Translations under genes and position numbers: made by a program
Assembly (NCBI GenBank): GCA_965601475.1
Contig: OZ271832.1
Coordinates: forward strand, 1,860,001 to 1,924,000
DNA length: 64,000 bases
Direction of reading: 5' to 3'
Source: JAWPMT01 sp965601475
GTDB lineage: Bacteria > Bacteroidota > Bacteroidia > Cytophagales > Cyclobacteriaceae
Part shown: one piece after another, positions 1-9,106 of the stretch
Numbering within the stretch: position 1 is the first letter of the stretch
Layout of the letters: each line of letters starts with the position of its first letter
The notes under the pieces: generated by a model
Database searches by the model: none
What the model was told of the DNA's origin: nothing
Seen by the model: the letters and a program-made list of their open reading frames with translations, nothing else

Positions 1-422
1 TTGATTTCCTTGAAACACAAAGCGTGGGAGACTGGAAGGTGAAAACCTACACCATAACCAGTCGTGGCCAATTTGAATCAACACCCCAACTGGAAATGGC
101 CAAAAAAGAGCTGCCAGACATGCTGAGCATCGCTGAACAACACCACGGATATGCCTTTCTTATTGTACATGAAGCCACCGACGGATTATGGATCCTCCTC
201 AACTGGTGGACTGGAAAAGAAATGCTACGAACCCTCACCTATCACATCGGCCCTGGTTCCAGCAATATGGTAGCTCTTCCTCCCGCTGGTTCAATGGCGT
301 GCGTTTGGGAAATGAAAGTCATTTGCTTCGAAAGGGAACTGTGGTTAGAGAAAATCTTGTTGAATCACACCAATCCCGACTTCGAATCCTACGCAAGGAC
401 GGGACTAAGTGCCATGATCTGA
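1..422 (+). CDS. Hypothetical protein, 5' end outside window
   Basis: The reading frame is open to the left edge, entering as D-F-L-E-T-Q-S-V-G-D-W, so the start is probably outside the window. A GTG at 24 is the only in-window candidate start. About 140 residues are visible. The protein is soluble-looking and tryptophan-rich (an L-L-N-W-W stretch near the middle), with no signal peptide or membrane segment in the visible part. It ends 21 bases before the PLP decarboxylase on the same strand, so co-transcription is possible. I do not recognise the family and give no function. Confidence 0.6.
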   Translation, partial: DFLETQSVGDWKVKTYTITSRGQFESTPQLEMAKKELPDMLSIAEQHHGYAFLIVHEATDGLWILLNWWTGKEMLRTLTYHIGPGSSNMVALPPAGSMACVWEMKVICFERELWLEKILLNHTNPDFESYARTGLSAMI

Positions 423-443
423 TCATGTGCAGCAATCGATAAA

Positions 444-1877
444 ATGCTGAATATGCCTACTATCCACGTCAACGACGATATTCGTCAGAAAATGTTCAAG
501 GACCTTAGGGACCGCTCGCTTTACCAAAAAGCCCATGATTTCGCCATGGACTACGTCGAGCAGGCGATCGAAAGGAACGTCTACCCCACCGATGAAGCAC
601 TGGATAACCTCCGGCACTTTGATGAGGACCTGCCTCACGAATCCAGCGACGCTTCAACGATTATTGAGCAACTGGACACCTATGGTGGGCCAGCAACAGT
701 ATCCCAAATCGGCGGAAGGTATTTCGGGTTCGTCAACGGGAGCATCCTGCCAGCGGCCATCGCGGCCAAGAATCTATCGATCTATTGGGACCAGAACACG
801 GCCATGCAAGTGATCTCCCCGGTCTCCGCCAAGCTGGAAATTGTAGTAGAAAAATGGCTCAATGAGCTCTTTGGGCTGCAGGATGCTGCCGTTGGTTTTG
901 TGAGTGGCAGTTCAATGTCCAACTTCTGCGGGTTAGCTGCTGGTCGATACCGGCTCCTTGCCAATCAGGGTTGGGACATGAATAAAAAGGGCTTGTTCCA
1001 GGCGCCTCCCCTCCGCGTAATCACAGGAAAAGAAACGCACTCGACGATTTTGAAAGCCATCTCTCTACTCGGTATTGGCGTCGACAACATCGAATGGGTA
1101 GAAACAGACGACAATGGCAGCGTCATTGCCGAGAAGATGCCGGAGCTTGATAACCGTAGCCTGGTGATCCTGCAAGCCGGTAATGTGAACAGTGGTGCCT
1201 TCGATCCGCTGGAAAGCATCTGCCAGAAGGCAAGAGAAGCTGGGGCGTGGGTACACATCGACGGGGCATTTGGACTCTGGGCAGAAGCGAGTAGCAACCT
1301 GAAGCACCTGACCGCAGGTATGCAGCTGGGCCATTCCTGGGCCGCGGATGCACACAAGACACTCAATACACCCTATGATTCTGGGTTGGCCATCTGCGCA
1401 GACAGGGAGGCCCTTGTAGCCGCGTTACATATGTCTGGTGGCTATATCATCAAAGGGGCAGACCGTGATGGCATGTTCTATACACCGGAAATGTCTCGGA
1501 GGGCCCGTGTCGTGGAACTGTGGGCGGCACTGAAATACCTGGGAAAATCTGGCGTAGATCAGCTGGTAACCGGACTTCATGATCGAGCTGTACAGTTTGC
1601 CGAAGAGATCAGCAAAATGCAAGGTTTTCAAGTGCTCAACGACGTGGTATTCAACCAGGTCGTGGTAAGTTGTGGCGACGATGAACTGACCAACCAAACC
1701 ATTAAGGCCATCCAGGAACTCCGTGAGTGTTGGGTGGGAGGGTCTACCTGGAAAGGTCAAAAGGTAATCAGGGTGAGTGTGTGTTCCTGGGCCACTACAG
1801 CAGAGGACATCACCAGGTCGGTTCACTCTTTTGCGATCGCTCGAGCAAGGGCGATGGAAATAGCGGGGCTTAGTTGA
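444..1877 (+). CDS. PLP-dependent group II amino acid decarboxylase-like protein
   Basis: This is a fold-type I pyridoxal-phosphate enzyme of the glutamate/tyrosine/aromatic-amino-acid decarboxylase group, which typically removes the alpha-carboxylate from an amino acid in the cytoplasm. The phosphate/cofactor region reads GFVSGSSMSN at residues 151-160. HIDGAFG at 271-277 supplies the Asp that contacts the pyridine nitrogen, and ADAHKTLN at 301-308 holds the Schiff-base lysine, K305. The length of 477 residues is normal for the group. The substrate cannot be read from the sequence. It runs into the Lrp/AsnC regulator gene tail to tail with an 8-base overlap, which suggests that regulator may act on this locus. 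An aldolase or lyase on the same fold is an alternative. Confidence 0.88.
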   Translation: MLNMPTIHVNDDIRQKMFKDLRDRSLYQKAHDFAMDYVEQAIERNVYPTDEALDNLRHFDEDLPHESSDASTIIEQLDTYGGPATVSQIGGRYFGFVNGSILPAAIAAKNLSIYWDQNTAMQVISPVSAKLEIVVEKWLNELFGLQDAAVGFVSGSSMSNFCGLAAGRYRLLANQGWDMNKKGLFQAPPLRVITGKETHSTILKAISLLGIGVDNIEWVETDDNGSVIAEKMPELDNRSLVILQAGNVNSGAFDPLESICQKAREAGAWVHIDGAFGLWAEASSNLKHLTAGMQLGHSWAADAHKTLNTPYDSGLAICADREALVAALHMSGGYIIKGADRDGMFYTPEMSRRARVVELWAALKYLGKSGVDQLVTGLHDRAVQFAEEISKMQGFQVLNDVVFNQVVVSCGDDELTNQTIKAIQELRECWVGGSTWKGQKVIRVSVCSWATTAEDITRSVHSFAIARARAMEIAGLS

Positions 1878-2292
1878 GGACCTCTTCCAGGATGATGCTG
1901 GTTTTGGTATTGCCAAACTTTTCCAACTCATCAGCAAATTCCACGAGGTGATGGTTGTCCCTGAAAACCAGCTTCATCATGATGCAGTCTTCTCCTGTGA
2001 TGCGGTGAAATGAAAGCACCTCTGGTCGCTTGGCAAAAGTCTCTCGTAGAAACCTGTAACCATGATCCTGATGACGCAGATTCACGAGGATCATCACCTT
2101 AGTAGCCGAGCCCAGTTTCTCATGATTTAGTATGGGCCGATAGCCCTGGATAATGTCTGACGCCTCCAACTTCTGGATTCGCTGTGCCACAGCCGGAGGG
2201 GTGAGGCCTATCCGCTCACCAATATCCTTGTAAGAGACGCGGGCATTCTCCTTCAGGCATTCCAATATTTTCCGATCAAAATCATCAATCAT
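1870..2292 (-). CDS. Lrp/AsnC family transcriptional regulator
   Basis: A 140-residue regulator of the feast/famine family. The N-terminal helix-turn-helix spans about residues 18-45 (VSYKDIGERIGLTPPAVAQR). An alpha/beta RAM effector domain follows, ending in the usual GxxDxxM-like stretch (TGEDCIMMK). Lrp/AsnC proteins bind amino acids and form octameric discs on DNA. The gene is divergent from the NIPSNAP-PhzF pair and convergent with the PLP decarboxylase, so it sits centrally in an amino-acid-related locus. Upstream of its start, an AT palindrome (ATATTT, two bases, AAATAT) overlaps a TATATTTG promoter element, which would fit autoregulation. Confidence 0.92.
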   Translation of the reverse strand: MIDDFDRKILECLKENARVSYKDIGERIGLTPPAVAQRIQKLEASDIIQGYRPILNHEKLGSATKVMILVNLRHQDHGYRFLRETFAKRPEVLSFHRITGEDCIMMKLVFRDNHHLVEFADELEKFGNTKTSIILEEVLN

Positions 2293-2311
2293 AGCATTAG
2301 AAGCATATTTT

Positions 2312-2319
2312 CAAATATA
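2312..2319 (-). promoter_or_regulatory. Putative -7 element of the Lrp/AsnC gene
   Basis: On the minus strand this reads TATATTTG, matching the Bacteroidota -7 consensus TAnnTTTG, about 20 bases upstream of the ATG. It lies inside the palindrome ATATTT-TC-AAATAT, so a regulator bound there would cover the promoter. Prediction from motif only. Confidence 0.4.
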
Positions 2320-2386
2320 CTAATTAAATGATGGCCAAGTTGCCTAAATAGCTTGTTTACCAAAGCCATACCCATGTTGAGCAAAG

Positions 2387-2394
2387 TATTTTTG
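2387..2394 (+). promoter_or_regulatory. Putative -7 element of the NIPSNAP-PhzF pair
   Basis: TATTTTTG matches TAnnTTTG and lies 16 bases upstream of the NIPSNAP start. A TTG-containing -33 candidate sits about 22 bases further upstream, near 2363. The divergent arrangement with the Lrp gene leaves a shared 118-base control region. Confidence 0.4.
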
Positions 2395-2410
2395 TTCTAA
2401 AACAAAGCTT

Positions 2411-2713
2411 ATGATCAGTTGCTATTTGAAATACAAAATCGACCCTTACAAGATCAAAGAATTTGAACACTATGCCAGACTATGGATCGAACTGGTGCCT
2501 AAATTCGGCGGAGTACACCTGGGGTATTTCCTTCCCCATGAGAGCAACAATGACCTGGCTGTAGCCATATTCAACTTCGATTCATTGGCTTCTTATGAGC
2601 AGTACAGAATCGCAAGCCAGACCGATGAGGCCTGCATTGAAGCCAATCAATATGCTGAAAAGACACGATGCATTCAATCCTATGAAAGAAGTTTTCTAAG
2701 ACCCATCCCCTGA
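2411..2713 (+). CDS. NIPSNAP family protein
   Basis: A 100-residue ferredoxin-like-fold (dimeric alpha/beta barrel) protein of the NIPSNAP type. It opens with the family's YxLKYKIDPYKIKEFE pattern and has the central GGVHLGYFLPHESNNDLA strand-turn region, then a helix ending in SYEQYRIA. Family members are small cytoplasmic proteins with no well-defined enzymatic role. The gene is followed four bases later by the PhzF gene, so the two are very likely one operon, transcribed away from the Lrp regulator. Confidence 0.85.
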   Translation: MISCYLKYKIDPYKIKEFEHYARLWIELVPKFGGVHLGYFLPHESNNDLAVAIFNFDSLASYEQYRIASQTDEACIEANQYAEKTRCIQSYERSFLRPIP

Positions 2714-2717
2714 TCAT

Positions 2718-3518
2718 ATGATCGAAACCTACATTGTCGATTCCTTTGCGGAGGAACCATTTTGCGGCAACCCAGCAGCTGTCTGCCTGCTAGACAAGCG
2801 GCAGTTGGAGGTGGATCAGATGTTGGCAATCGCCCAGGAATTGCGACTTTCGGAAACGGCCTTTGTTCACGAAGTCCGGGGCTCAAGGATTATTCGATAT
2901 TTTTCTCCCCGCCAGGAGATACCGCTCTGCGGTCATGCTACTCTGGCTGCTGCCAAAACCTATTTCCACAAATATCCTGAGGACAAAAGCGTATCCTTCA
3001 CGACCCTACAACCGGAAATACTCAAGGTGGATAGGAGCGGTGACCTACTCGGTATGAGATTGCCCTCCAATAGCCTACAGGCCTATGATCCCCCCTCTGC
3101 CATGATGTCAGCCCTAGGTATCGATAGCATGATAGCAGCCGGATATAACCCGAATCTCAAAATCATCTCAATCCACATACCAGACGTCTTCATGCTACGA
3201 AACCTCAAACCTGACTTCCACAAGCTCATCACTTCTGAAAAGGCAGTAAATGGTATCGTCGTATCCGCTGACTCAGATGACTACGATTTCGAGTACCGCT
3301 ACTTCTGGCCCTGGAGCGGTACCGAGGAGGACCCTGCTACGGGTGGCGTCCATACCTTCCTGGCCGGTTACTGGCGAGACAGACTTGACAAAGATGTCCT
3401 GCATGCTTTTCAATGTTCCGAGAGGGGTGGACATATGAAAATACAAGTCACCGAGAACTATGAAATCATCATCTGGGCAAAAGCTGTCCTGGTCCTGTCA
3501 GGTCACTTGCACCTTTAG
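2718..3518 (+). CDS. PhzF family isomerase/epimerase-like protein
   Basis: A 266-residue protein with the diaminopimelate-epimerase-like double fold. Visible signatures are FCGNPAAV near residue 15, LSETAFV at 44-50 with E46 at the position of the PhzF catalytic glutamate, LCGHATLAAA near 76, and DPATGG in the C-terminal half. PhzF enzymes isomerise small carboxylic acids by proton transfer. Most bacterial homologues lie outside phenazine clusters and have unknown substrates, and no other phenazine gene is seen here. It is probably co-transcribed with the NIPSNAP gene. Confidence 0.9.
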   Translation: MIETYIVDSFAEEPFCGNPAAVCLLDKRQLEVDQMLAIAQELRLSETAFVHEVRGSRIIRYFSPRQEIPLCGHATLAAAKTYFHKYPEDKSVSFTTLQPEILKVDRSGDLLGMRLPSNSLQAYDPPSAMMSALGIDSMIAAGYNPNLKIISIHIPDVFMLRNLKPDFHKLITSEKAVNGIVVSADSDDYDFEYRYFWPWSGTEEDPATGGVHTFLAGYWRDRLDKDVLHAFQCSERGGHMKIQVTENYEIIIWAKAVLVLSGHLHL

Positions 3519-3741
3519 TCCTCATACGTAAATTCTTGGTGCAATTCCACAAATGAGCAACCAAGGGTGCCAGTGCTCCATCTCATGGCTCAAAATCAAA
3601 ACCCAAAAACCTATGAAAGACTACTGACAATTGCGTATTGACCGTCGGCCTGACGACCAAGATTTCAGCACAGGAAACCGGCGTACACCTCCCGGTAAGG
3701 ACATCATCGCGAGATTCTGAAGTCGGAAACTGTGGAAACAA
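3519..3741 (+). other. Intergenic stretch with a possible exported-protein remnant
   Basis: No intact gene is visible. After an ATG at 3613 (M-K-D-Y-stop), the next frame reads VLTVGLTTKISAQETGVHLP, which resembles a signal peptide ending at an S-A-Q cleavage site and continues open into the terminator downstream. This may be the decayed start of an exported protein, but it is short and could be chance. Confidence 0.25.
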
Positions 3742-3776
3742 AAGAAGCTGTCATTTTCCAGGGTTGACAGCTTCTT
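3742..3776 (-). terminator. Intrinsic terminator of the DUF3332 gene
   Basis: A perfect 12-base inverted repeat (AAGAAGCTGTCA and TGACAGCTTCTT) encloses an 11-base loop. Reading the minus strand, the stem is followed by TTTTG then TTTCC, a U-rich tail. It sits 29 bases past the stop of the DUF3332 gene. On the plus strand the tail is poor, so it serves mainly the minus-strand gene. Confidence 0.75.
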
Positions 3777-3804
3777 CCTATCTATTATAAGGATATTGTG
3801 AGAC

Positions 3805-4368
3805 CTACCAAACGGCGATTTGCGTACCGGCTTTAAGGTCTCTGTTGCTCACGGAGTAAAGCAAACCCTCATCACAATTGGCATCATAGAACTTGACGTC
3901 AGTGGTCTGTGGGTTCATGTCCGTGACAGACATGGCTTTCTTGGTCTTACCATTTTCGGTTACATACCAGGACAGATCCTCGGGATCATAGTCCAATGTT
4001 GAAACCAAAATTCCCTGCGCATCAAACAACTCCAATTTGTTCTTGGTAGCACGCATTTTGTACTCTTTGCCATTGTAGGTGATGTTCTGCTCTTGCATCT
4101 CACCTTCTTCCATCGCCAAAGGATTATCTCCGGACCAGAACTCCACAGTATTGAATATGAGGAGGTCACCCAGAACGAACAAGCCATAGACCGGCACTAT
4201 CCATAGTACCAGAAAGATCAACTCATTGGCCCACTTGTTGTCCGTCACGTTGGAGTTCCAGTTTCTCAAATTGTTAAATGCTTTGAAGCTGCCAAAGCAT
4301 CCTGTAAGGAAGGTACTAGTGAACAAGATGGTAAGGCTAAGCAGGATTGAAGTAAGTTTTCTTTTCAT
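3805..4368 (-). CDS. DUF3332 lipoprotein
   Basis: A 187-residue exported lipoprotein. The signal peptide ends in the lipobox FLTGC at residues 20-24. The stretch CFGSFKAFNNLRNWN then NELIFLVLWIVPVYG and FNTVEFWSGDNP are the marks of DUF3332, which has a hydrophobic segment after the lipidated cysteine. The C-terminal half is a beta-rich periplasmic or surface domain. The function of the family is unknown. It stands alone with its own terminator and reads toward the PhzF gene. Confidence 0.88.
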   Translation of the reverse strand: MKRKLTSILLSLTILFTSTFLTGCFGSFKAFNNLRNWNSNVTDNKWANELIFLVLWIVPVYGLFVLGDLLIFNTVEFWSGDNPLAMEEGEMQEQNITYNGKEYKMRATKNKLELFDAQGILVSTLDYDPEDLSWYVTENGKTKKAMSVTDMNPQTTDVKFYDANCDEGLLYSVSNRDLKAGTQIAVW

Positions 4369-4463
4369 AGATGTAAATCGATTATGTTTTTTGAGGAAGA
4401 TAAGAATTCCACGGCGTTTAGCCTAACGTTATTCCCAACCAGTCGCAATGGAATGGAAAAAAC

Positions 4464-6850
4464 TCAGGAATTAACATGAGCGAAAATCCTCCGCTCCTCA
4501 ATCAAGGTAAGCAGCACCACCAACCCCACGACCGTGACTGAACTGATCGGCATCAAAATAGCTGAAACCAACGGCGAAAGATGTCCCGTTACCGCAAAGC
4601 TGAGTCCCACAATGTTGTAGAGAAATGAAAACACAAATGCAATCTTGACAATGACGACGGAACGCTTGGCAAGCGCAAGGAAAGAGGCAATTTCCACGAC
4701 ACGATCCCCACTCAGAATAGCATGACAGGAGGGTGAAAACTGATGCACATCATCGGCCACAGCGATACCCAAATCACTCTTCTTGAGGGCACCTGCGTCA
4801 TTCAAGCCATCGCCGATCATAGCAGTGGTTCTACCTGCAGTTTGTTCCTTCTCAATGTAGCCTAGCTTATCGATCGGCTTCAGCCCAAAATGCAATTCGT
4901 CGAAATGGTCCGACAACACCTGATCCTTCCTCACTTTGTCCCCGGACAGCAGGACAAGCCGAAACTGCTCCTTCAACGAACGGAGAAAATGATCGAGGCC
5001 ACGACGATAGGCATGACGAATCCTGAAATAGCCCCGTACATCATCATCAATCTTCACAAACACTTGTGAGTAATCCTGCTCCGGAGCGATAGAACTGCCT
5101 ACAAATCCTGCAGAACCAATCTTGACAGATTTCTTCATGATTTCACCGGAAACTCCTTTTCCCGTATGTTCCTGATAGTTCACTATCTCATATGGCGCTT
5201 GAATCTCCAAGGTGGCGGCAATCATCCTACTCAGCGGATGGGAAGAATTTTTGAGCAATGAGATAACCAATTCCTTCTCGAAATCATCCAGCTCACCAAC
5301 AAATTCTACTGTCTGGGCTTTCTGATGTGTAAGGGTCCCAGTCTTGTCAAAAACCAGCGATCTGACGCTGCTGAGCAGCTCTACCACATTGGCATTTTTC
5401 ACATAAAGTCCGTGCTTTCCAAAAATGCGGACCGCATGCCCGTAACTAAAAGGCAAAGCCAAAGCCAGCGCACAAGGGCAGGCCACAATGAGAATGGAAG
5501 TCACTACGTTCCAGATTTCCGAGGCATCCTGCAAAAACCAATAGACACCCGCAATCAAGGCAATGCCCAAAACCGCAAATGTGAAGTACTTGGCAATTCT
5601 GTCGGTGAGATTTTGGAAGTAAGAATCAGTCTCCCCCATTGCCTGGTGCTCCCAAAGACTGGTGAGGTAGCTCATATCAATTTTTCGCATCAATCTCACA
5701 TTGATCTTCGCACCATGGTTTCGGCCACCAGCAAATACCTGATCCCCTGGATTGACAACTATGGGCTCGGATTCCCCCGTGACAAAGCTGTAGTCGATGG
5801 AAGCAGCCGAGCTCTCCAGTAAAGCATCGCAGGGTATGAGCTCCTTGTGGTGGACCACCACCTCGTCCCCGGGGATGAGATCCTTGATGTGTGTGGGCAC
5901 TTCCTTGCCTTCCACAACTTTTGAAGCCGCCAAAGGAAAATAAGATCGGTAATCCCGGTCAAATGACAACGCATCGTAGGTCTTTTGTTGGTACCAGCGA
6001 CCGATAAGCAACAGGAAAACCAACCCCGTGAGTGAATCGACATATCCCGGACCCACATCGGCAGCGATCTCGAAAAGGCTCCGACCAAAAAGGACAGCAA
6101 TACCCAGTGCAATGGGCACATCGATGGTGAAAACCTGTTTACCCAATCCCCCTATGGCACTCTTGAAATAATCCTGGGCCGAGAAAAAGACCACAGGTAG
6201 CGCCAGCAATATGTTGATCAAGCGAAAGGTGAGCTGAAAACTTTCAGTAATCAGAAAATTAGTGTCGAGGTACTCCGGGAGACTCAGCAACATCGCATTT
6301 CCAAAGCAAAACCCGGCCACGGCTATCTTAAGGCCCAGGTTGGATTTCGATTTCTGCTTGGTCTCGCCCGAGGCCAGGTTTATGGTAGGTTCGTATCCGA
6401 TGGCGGCCATTAGTGCCACCAACTGGGAGAGGGAAAGGCTCTTTTTGAAGAGAATGTCCACCTCCTTCTTGGGGAAGTTTACCCGGCTCTGCAGAATTTC
6501 GGCATAAAAATGAGGTAGCTGTTCCAATAGCAGCACGCAGGAGCTGCAGTGAATAGCGCCTACATGAAACCGAACCCTGGCATGTGTATCCGATTGAAAT
6601 TGCAGTATTTGACTTTGTATGTCTTCCAGGTCCAGGTAGTCAAACCTGGCAAGCCTTCCAGGATCCTTCGGTAGTACCAGTTCCGGATCCCCTTCCAAAA
6701 TCTCATAAACGCTCTTGCAACCTGCACAACAAAAACCTCGCCATGAGCCGAAATTATTTCGTCATCGCAAGGTTTGTGGCAAAGTCTACAGGCAGCTTCT
6801 TCAGTTTGTTGTGTTACCTCCGCTATGGGTAACTCCTGTCTTAGACTCAT
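4464..6850 (-). CDS. Copper-type P1B ATPase (CopA/CcoI-like), frameshifted near the N-terminus
   Basis: A heavy-metal-transporting P-type ATPase. In the rejoined protein (about 795 residues) the N-terminus has a cysteine-rich zinc-ribbon-like domain (CRLCHKPC near 21-28, FCCAGC near 40-45), then an HMA domain with CSSC near 102-105, membrane helices, actuator TGES near 358, transmembrane CPC near 458-460, phosphorylation motif DKTGTLT with Asp near 502, and hinge GDGLNDAG. This architecture is typical of CcoI, which supplies copper to cbb3 oxidases. The reading frame changes at a run of five Ts (plus-strand A at 6731-6735): upstream reads EVF then VVQVARAF, while the other frame reads FCCAGCKSVYEIL. 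One more T restores the gene. Without it, only a TTG at 6698 could start the downstream 744 residues. The ATG at 6850 overlaps the USP stop (ATGA), so the genes are translationally coupled. No other cco gene is visible. Confidence 0.85.
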
Positions 6851-7740
6851 AAAATAAATTCACCAAATTCCTCAGGCTGTTCGCTGCTGAGGTCCAATAC
6901 TTTATCTTCTCTTCTTATTGGAAATCCTACTACCGGTACGGGAGAATGATTAGCCAGATTCTCCGCAGTGCTCCCCAGGAACAGGTGTTCAATGCCTTTC
7001 TTCTGACTTGTCGGCATAATCACCATATCGGCATCTATCTCGTCTATGAATCGTAGGATCGCGGATTCCGGTACCACGTCTCGCTTCATATAGACATTAT
7101 AGATATCGCCAAATTTCCGGCGAGCATAGTGCTCAAAATTAGCATGCATGATGTCTTCATTGCCCATGAAATGGTGCGTCTTCACCCAAATGAAATCCAG
7201 CATGGCACCAAAAACCTGTTGAAACAGCATCAATTCACACATGAACTTCTCTGTCACCTTAGCGTAATCAACGGGCACGATAATGTGCTTGATCTCCCGT
7301 GGCTTGAAGCTACCGGGTATCGCCATTACTGGGACCTCTGACAGTCGCATGATGCGCTCTGTGTTGGATCCTACAAAGAACTCTTTGAGACCGCTTACTC
7401 CCTTTGTGCCCATCACAATCATATCGGTATGGGTGCCTTTCACAGCATCCTCGACCGCGTTGATCAGGGGTGAACAAGTGGTGATGGTCTCAACATCAAC
7501 ACCTGATTTGGCTACCTCATTCCGTATGGTTTTTAGCTTCTCCTTCGCTCCTACCTCCACATCCTTCATCAATGAAGCGGCCAGCACCGGATCCAGGTAC
7601 AGGGAATCAAATATGTGTGGTGTGTATACTGAATGAAGAATTGTCAGTTTCGCATGTTGACCAAGTGCCAGATCTTGCGCAAAGTCCAAAGCATGGCTCG
7701 CATATTCTGAAAAATCTGTGGGTACAAGTATATTTTTCAT
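6847..7740 (-). CDS. Universal stress protein with two USP domains
   Basis: A cytoplasmic protein of 297 residues with tandem USP domains. Domain 1 begins ILVPTDFSEYA and carries the ATP-binding pattern GTKGVSGLKEFFVGSNTE (GxxG, nine residues, GS). Domain 2 begins HIIVPVDYA and ends PTSQKKGIEHLFLGSTAE, where the first glycine of the pattern is replaced, so only the first site looks standard. It is the first gene of a two-gene operon with the P-type ATPase, overlapping it by four bases. USP genes often accompany respiratory and metal-handling genes in Bacteroidota, consistent with a stress or low-oxygen link, though that is inference. Confidence 0.92.
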   Translation of the reverse strand: MKNILVPTDFSEYASHALDFAQDLALGQHAKLTILHSVYTPHIFDSLYLDPVLAASLMKDVEVGAKEKLKTIRNEVAKSGVDVETITTCSPLINAVEDAVKGTHTDMIVMGTKGVSGLKEFFVGSNTERIMRLSEVPVMAIPGSFKPREIKHIIVPVDYAKVTEKFMCELMLFQQVFGAMLDFIWVKTHHFMGNEDIMHANFEHYARRKFGDIYNVYMKRDVVPESAILRFIDEIDADMVIMPTSQKKGIEHLFLGSTAENLANHSPVPVVGFPIRREDKVLDLSSEQPEEFGEFIL

Positions 7741-7782
7741 GATCCAGTCGGTTAAAATGAAACAATCTCTCCAGGTCTATTC

Positions 7783-7790
7783 CAAAAGTA
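7783..7790 (-). promoter_or_regulatory. Putative -7 element of the USP-ATPase operon
   Basis: The minus strand reads TACTTTTG, an exact TAnnTTTG match, 43 bases upstream of the USP ATG. It is the only good match in the 110-base divergent region. Confidence 0.45.
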
Positions 7791-7850
7791 GCAAGGGCTA
7801 ATTCTGGGAAATATGACTTTTGACAGGTGTAATAGTGAATTATTGGAAAA

Positions 7851-9068
7851 TTGTGGCAACATATTTTGTGTGGCCACGTCCCTGAAAAAGTCGCAACCGA
7901 TGAACATCCCGTGGTACTCAGAGCTTTAATTGGGTTACATATCATTTTGCACTGCTATTGCCTGCGCGCAGCGGCACCATTATCCAAACCGGAAAATGAA
8001 GCCATTACCTTCTTCCTACTTCGAGGGATAGGACGTGAAGCGGGCCACTGGGGAAACACCGTCCCCAATCACCTCAGGGATAGCTACCCACATGCCAGGT
8101 TTGTATTGATGGACCTTCCGGGAGCGGGCAGGTACTACAATAAACCCGCCCTGCCTACAGTCGAGAAGATGGCGGACTTCCTGCGAACAGAGTATCTTGG
8201 ATTGATCGACAGCATTCCAGGTAAGAAGGTCATCGTAGCTACTTCACTTGCAGGCAATGTCGCACTGGAGTGGATCACGCAATACCCAAGGGATTTTCAT
8301 GGGGCCATTTTGCTGAGCACAAGTCTCAAAGGCATCTGCAAGAACAAGGACAGGGTCCAATCCGAGGCCAAGAAAGAGTTCATTGATATTTTTCTCATCA
8401 ATGATTTGACCGAACGTGAAAGGGCCTTCCTCGCCATCAACTCCAACCTCAATGTCAACAATGACTCATTGCTAACTGCCTGGAGTGAAATTCAAACCAG
8501 CCGTCCAGTCTCGAAAGGAGCATTGCTCAAACAAACTGTAGCCGGGATGGTCTATCGACCCAAAAAAGGGCCACGGTCAATACCCATCCTTTTGATAGGT
8601 AGCAATAAGGATAAAATCGTAGCACAAAAGTGTTTTGAGGACATTGCCCAAGGATTGGACTGCGACCTCTATCTGCATCCGTCTGCCGGCCATGGAATCC
8701 CGATCGACGCCCCAAAATGGCTGGCTGATACGTCATCATACTGGATTGAAAAAGAAGTCTTGACGTTCGAACACCCTGCTGCAATGGATACCATGCATTT
8801 TGTGACACGTAAGAAAAACAATGGTCTTTTTCCTTTGCGTTGGTTTGATAGAGGCGTGTCTTCCACTGTGAAATCTGCTGAAGATGCTTTTCAAGCCACA
8901 GGAAAAGTCTTCACAGGCGGTTGGTTGTGGATGGATGACAGTATGGAGTGGATGGATAAGCTCCTGAAAGAAGTGCCGGTAGAAGATAAGGCGCAGAAGA
9001 GACAGCTCAAGGAGTTAAAGAGAAACCTCAAAAAGGAACAAAAGGAATTGCAGAATGGCATGAGGTAA
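7851..9068 (+). CDS. Alpha/beta hydrolase
   Basis: An alpha/beta hydrolase-fold protein. The first recognisable strand is FFLLRGIGREAGHWGN. The nucleophile elbow is VATSLAGNVALEW, a variant of GxSxG with Ala-Thr before the serine. The acid region is IPILLIGSNKDKIV and the catalytic histidine is in SAGHGIP. About 110 residues past the core are unusual: an F-x-P-L-R-W segment and a highly charged lysine/glutamate tail predicted to be coiled coil. The start is uncertain: no ATG precedes the core in frame, so TTG at 7851, GTG at 7911 or TTG at 7947 are candidates. It is followed at once (ATG overlap region near 9068) by a second hydrolase gene. Confidence 0.75.
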   Translation: MWQHILCGHVPEKVATDEHPVVLRALIGLHIILHCYCLRAAAPLSKPENEAITFFLLRGIGREAGHWGNTVPNHLRDSYPHARFVLMDLPGAGRYYNKPALPTVEKMADFLRTEYLGLIDSIPGKKVIVATSLAGNVALEWITQYPRDFHGAILLSTSLKGICKNKDRVQSEAKKEFIDIFLINDLTERERAFLAINSNLNVNNDSLLTAWSEIQTSRPVSKGALLKQTVAGMVYRPKKGPRSIPILLIGSNKDKIVAQKCFEDIAQGLDCDLYLHPSAGHGIPIDAPKWLADTSSYWIEKEVLTFEHPAAMDTMHFVTRKKNNGLFPLRWFDRGVSSTVKSAEDAFQATGKVFTGGWLWMDDSMEWMDKLLKEVPVEDKAQKRQLKELKRNLKKEQKELQNGMR

Positions 9069-9106
9069 TGAGCTCGCATATTTGTTTTGACAAGAACCGA
9101 TATAAT

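Noticed and set aside
965..1366. 133-residue minus-strand frame inside the PLP decarboxylase
   Set aside because: Antisense shadow of a well-supported gene.
6725..6740. Programmed -1 frameshift in the copper ATPase
   Set aside because: The T run is not an X-XXY-YYZ heptamer, and no downstream stem was identified; a sequencing error or mutation is at least as likely.
7851..7950. ATG start within the hydrolase upstream region
   Set aside because: The only ATG close to the conserved core (near 7997) is out of frame and hits a stop at once.
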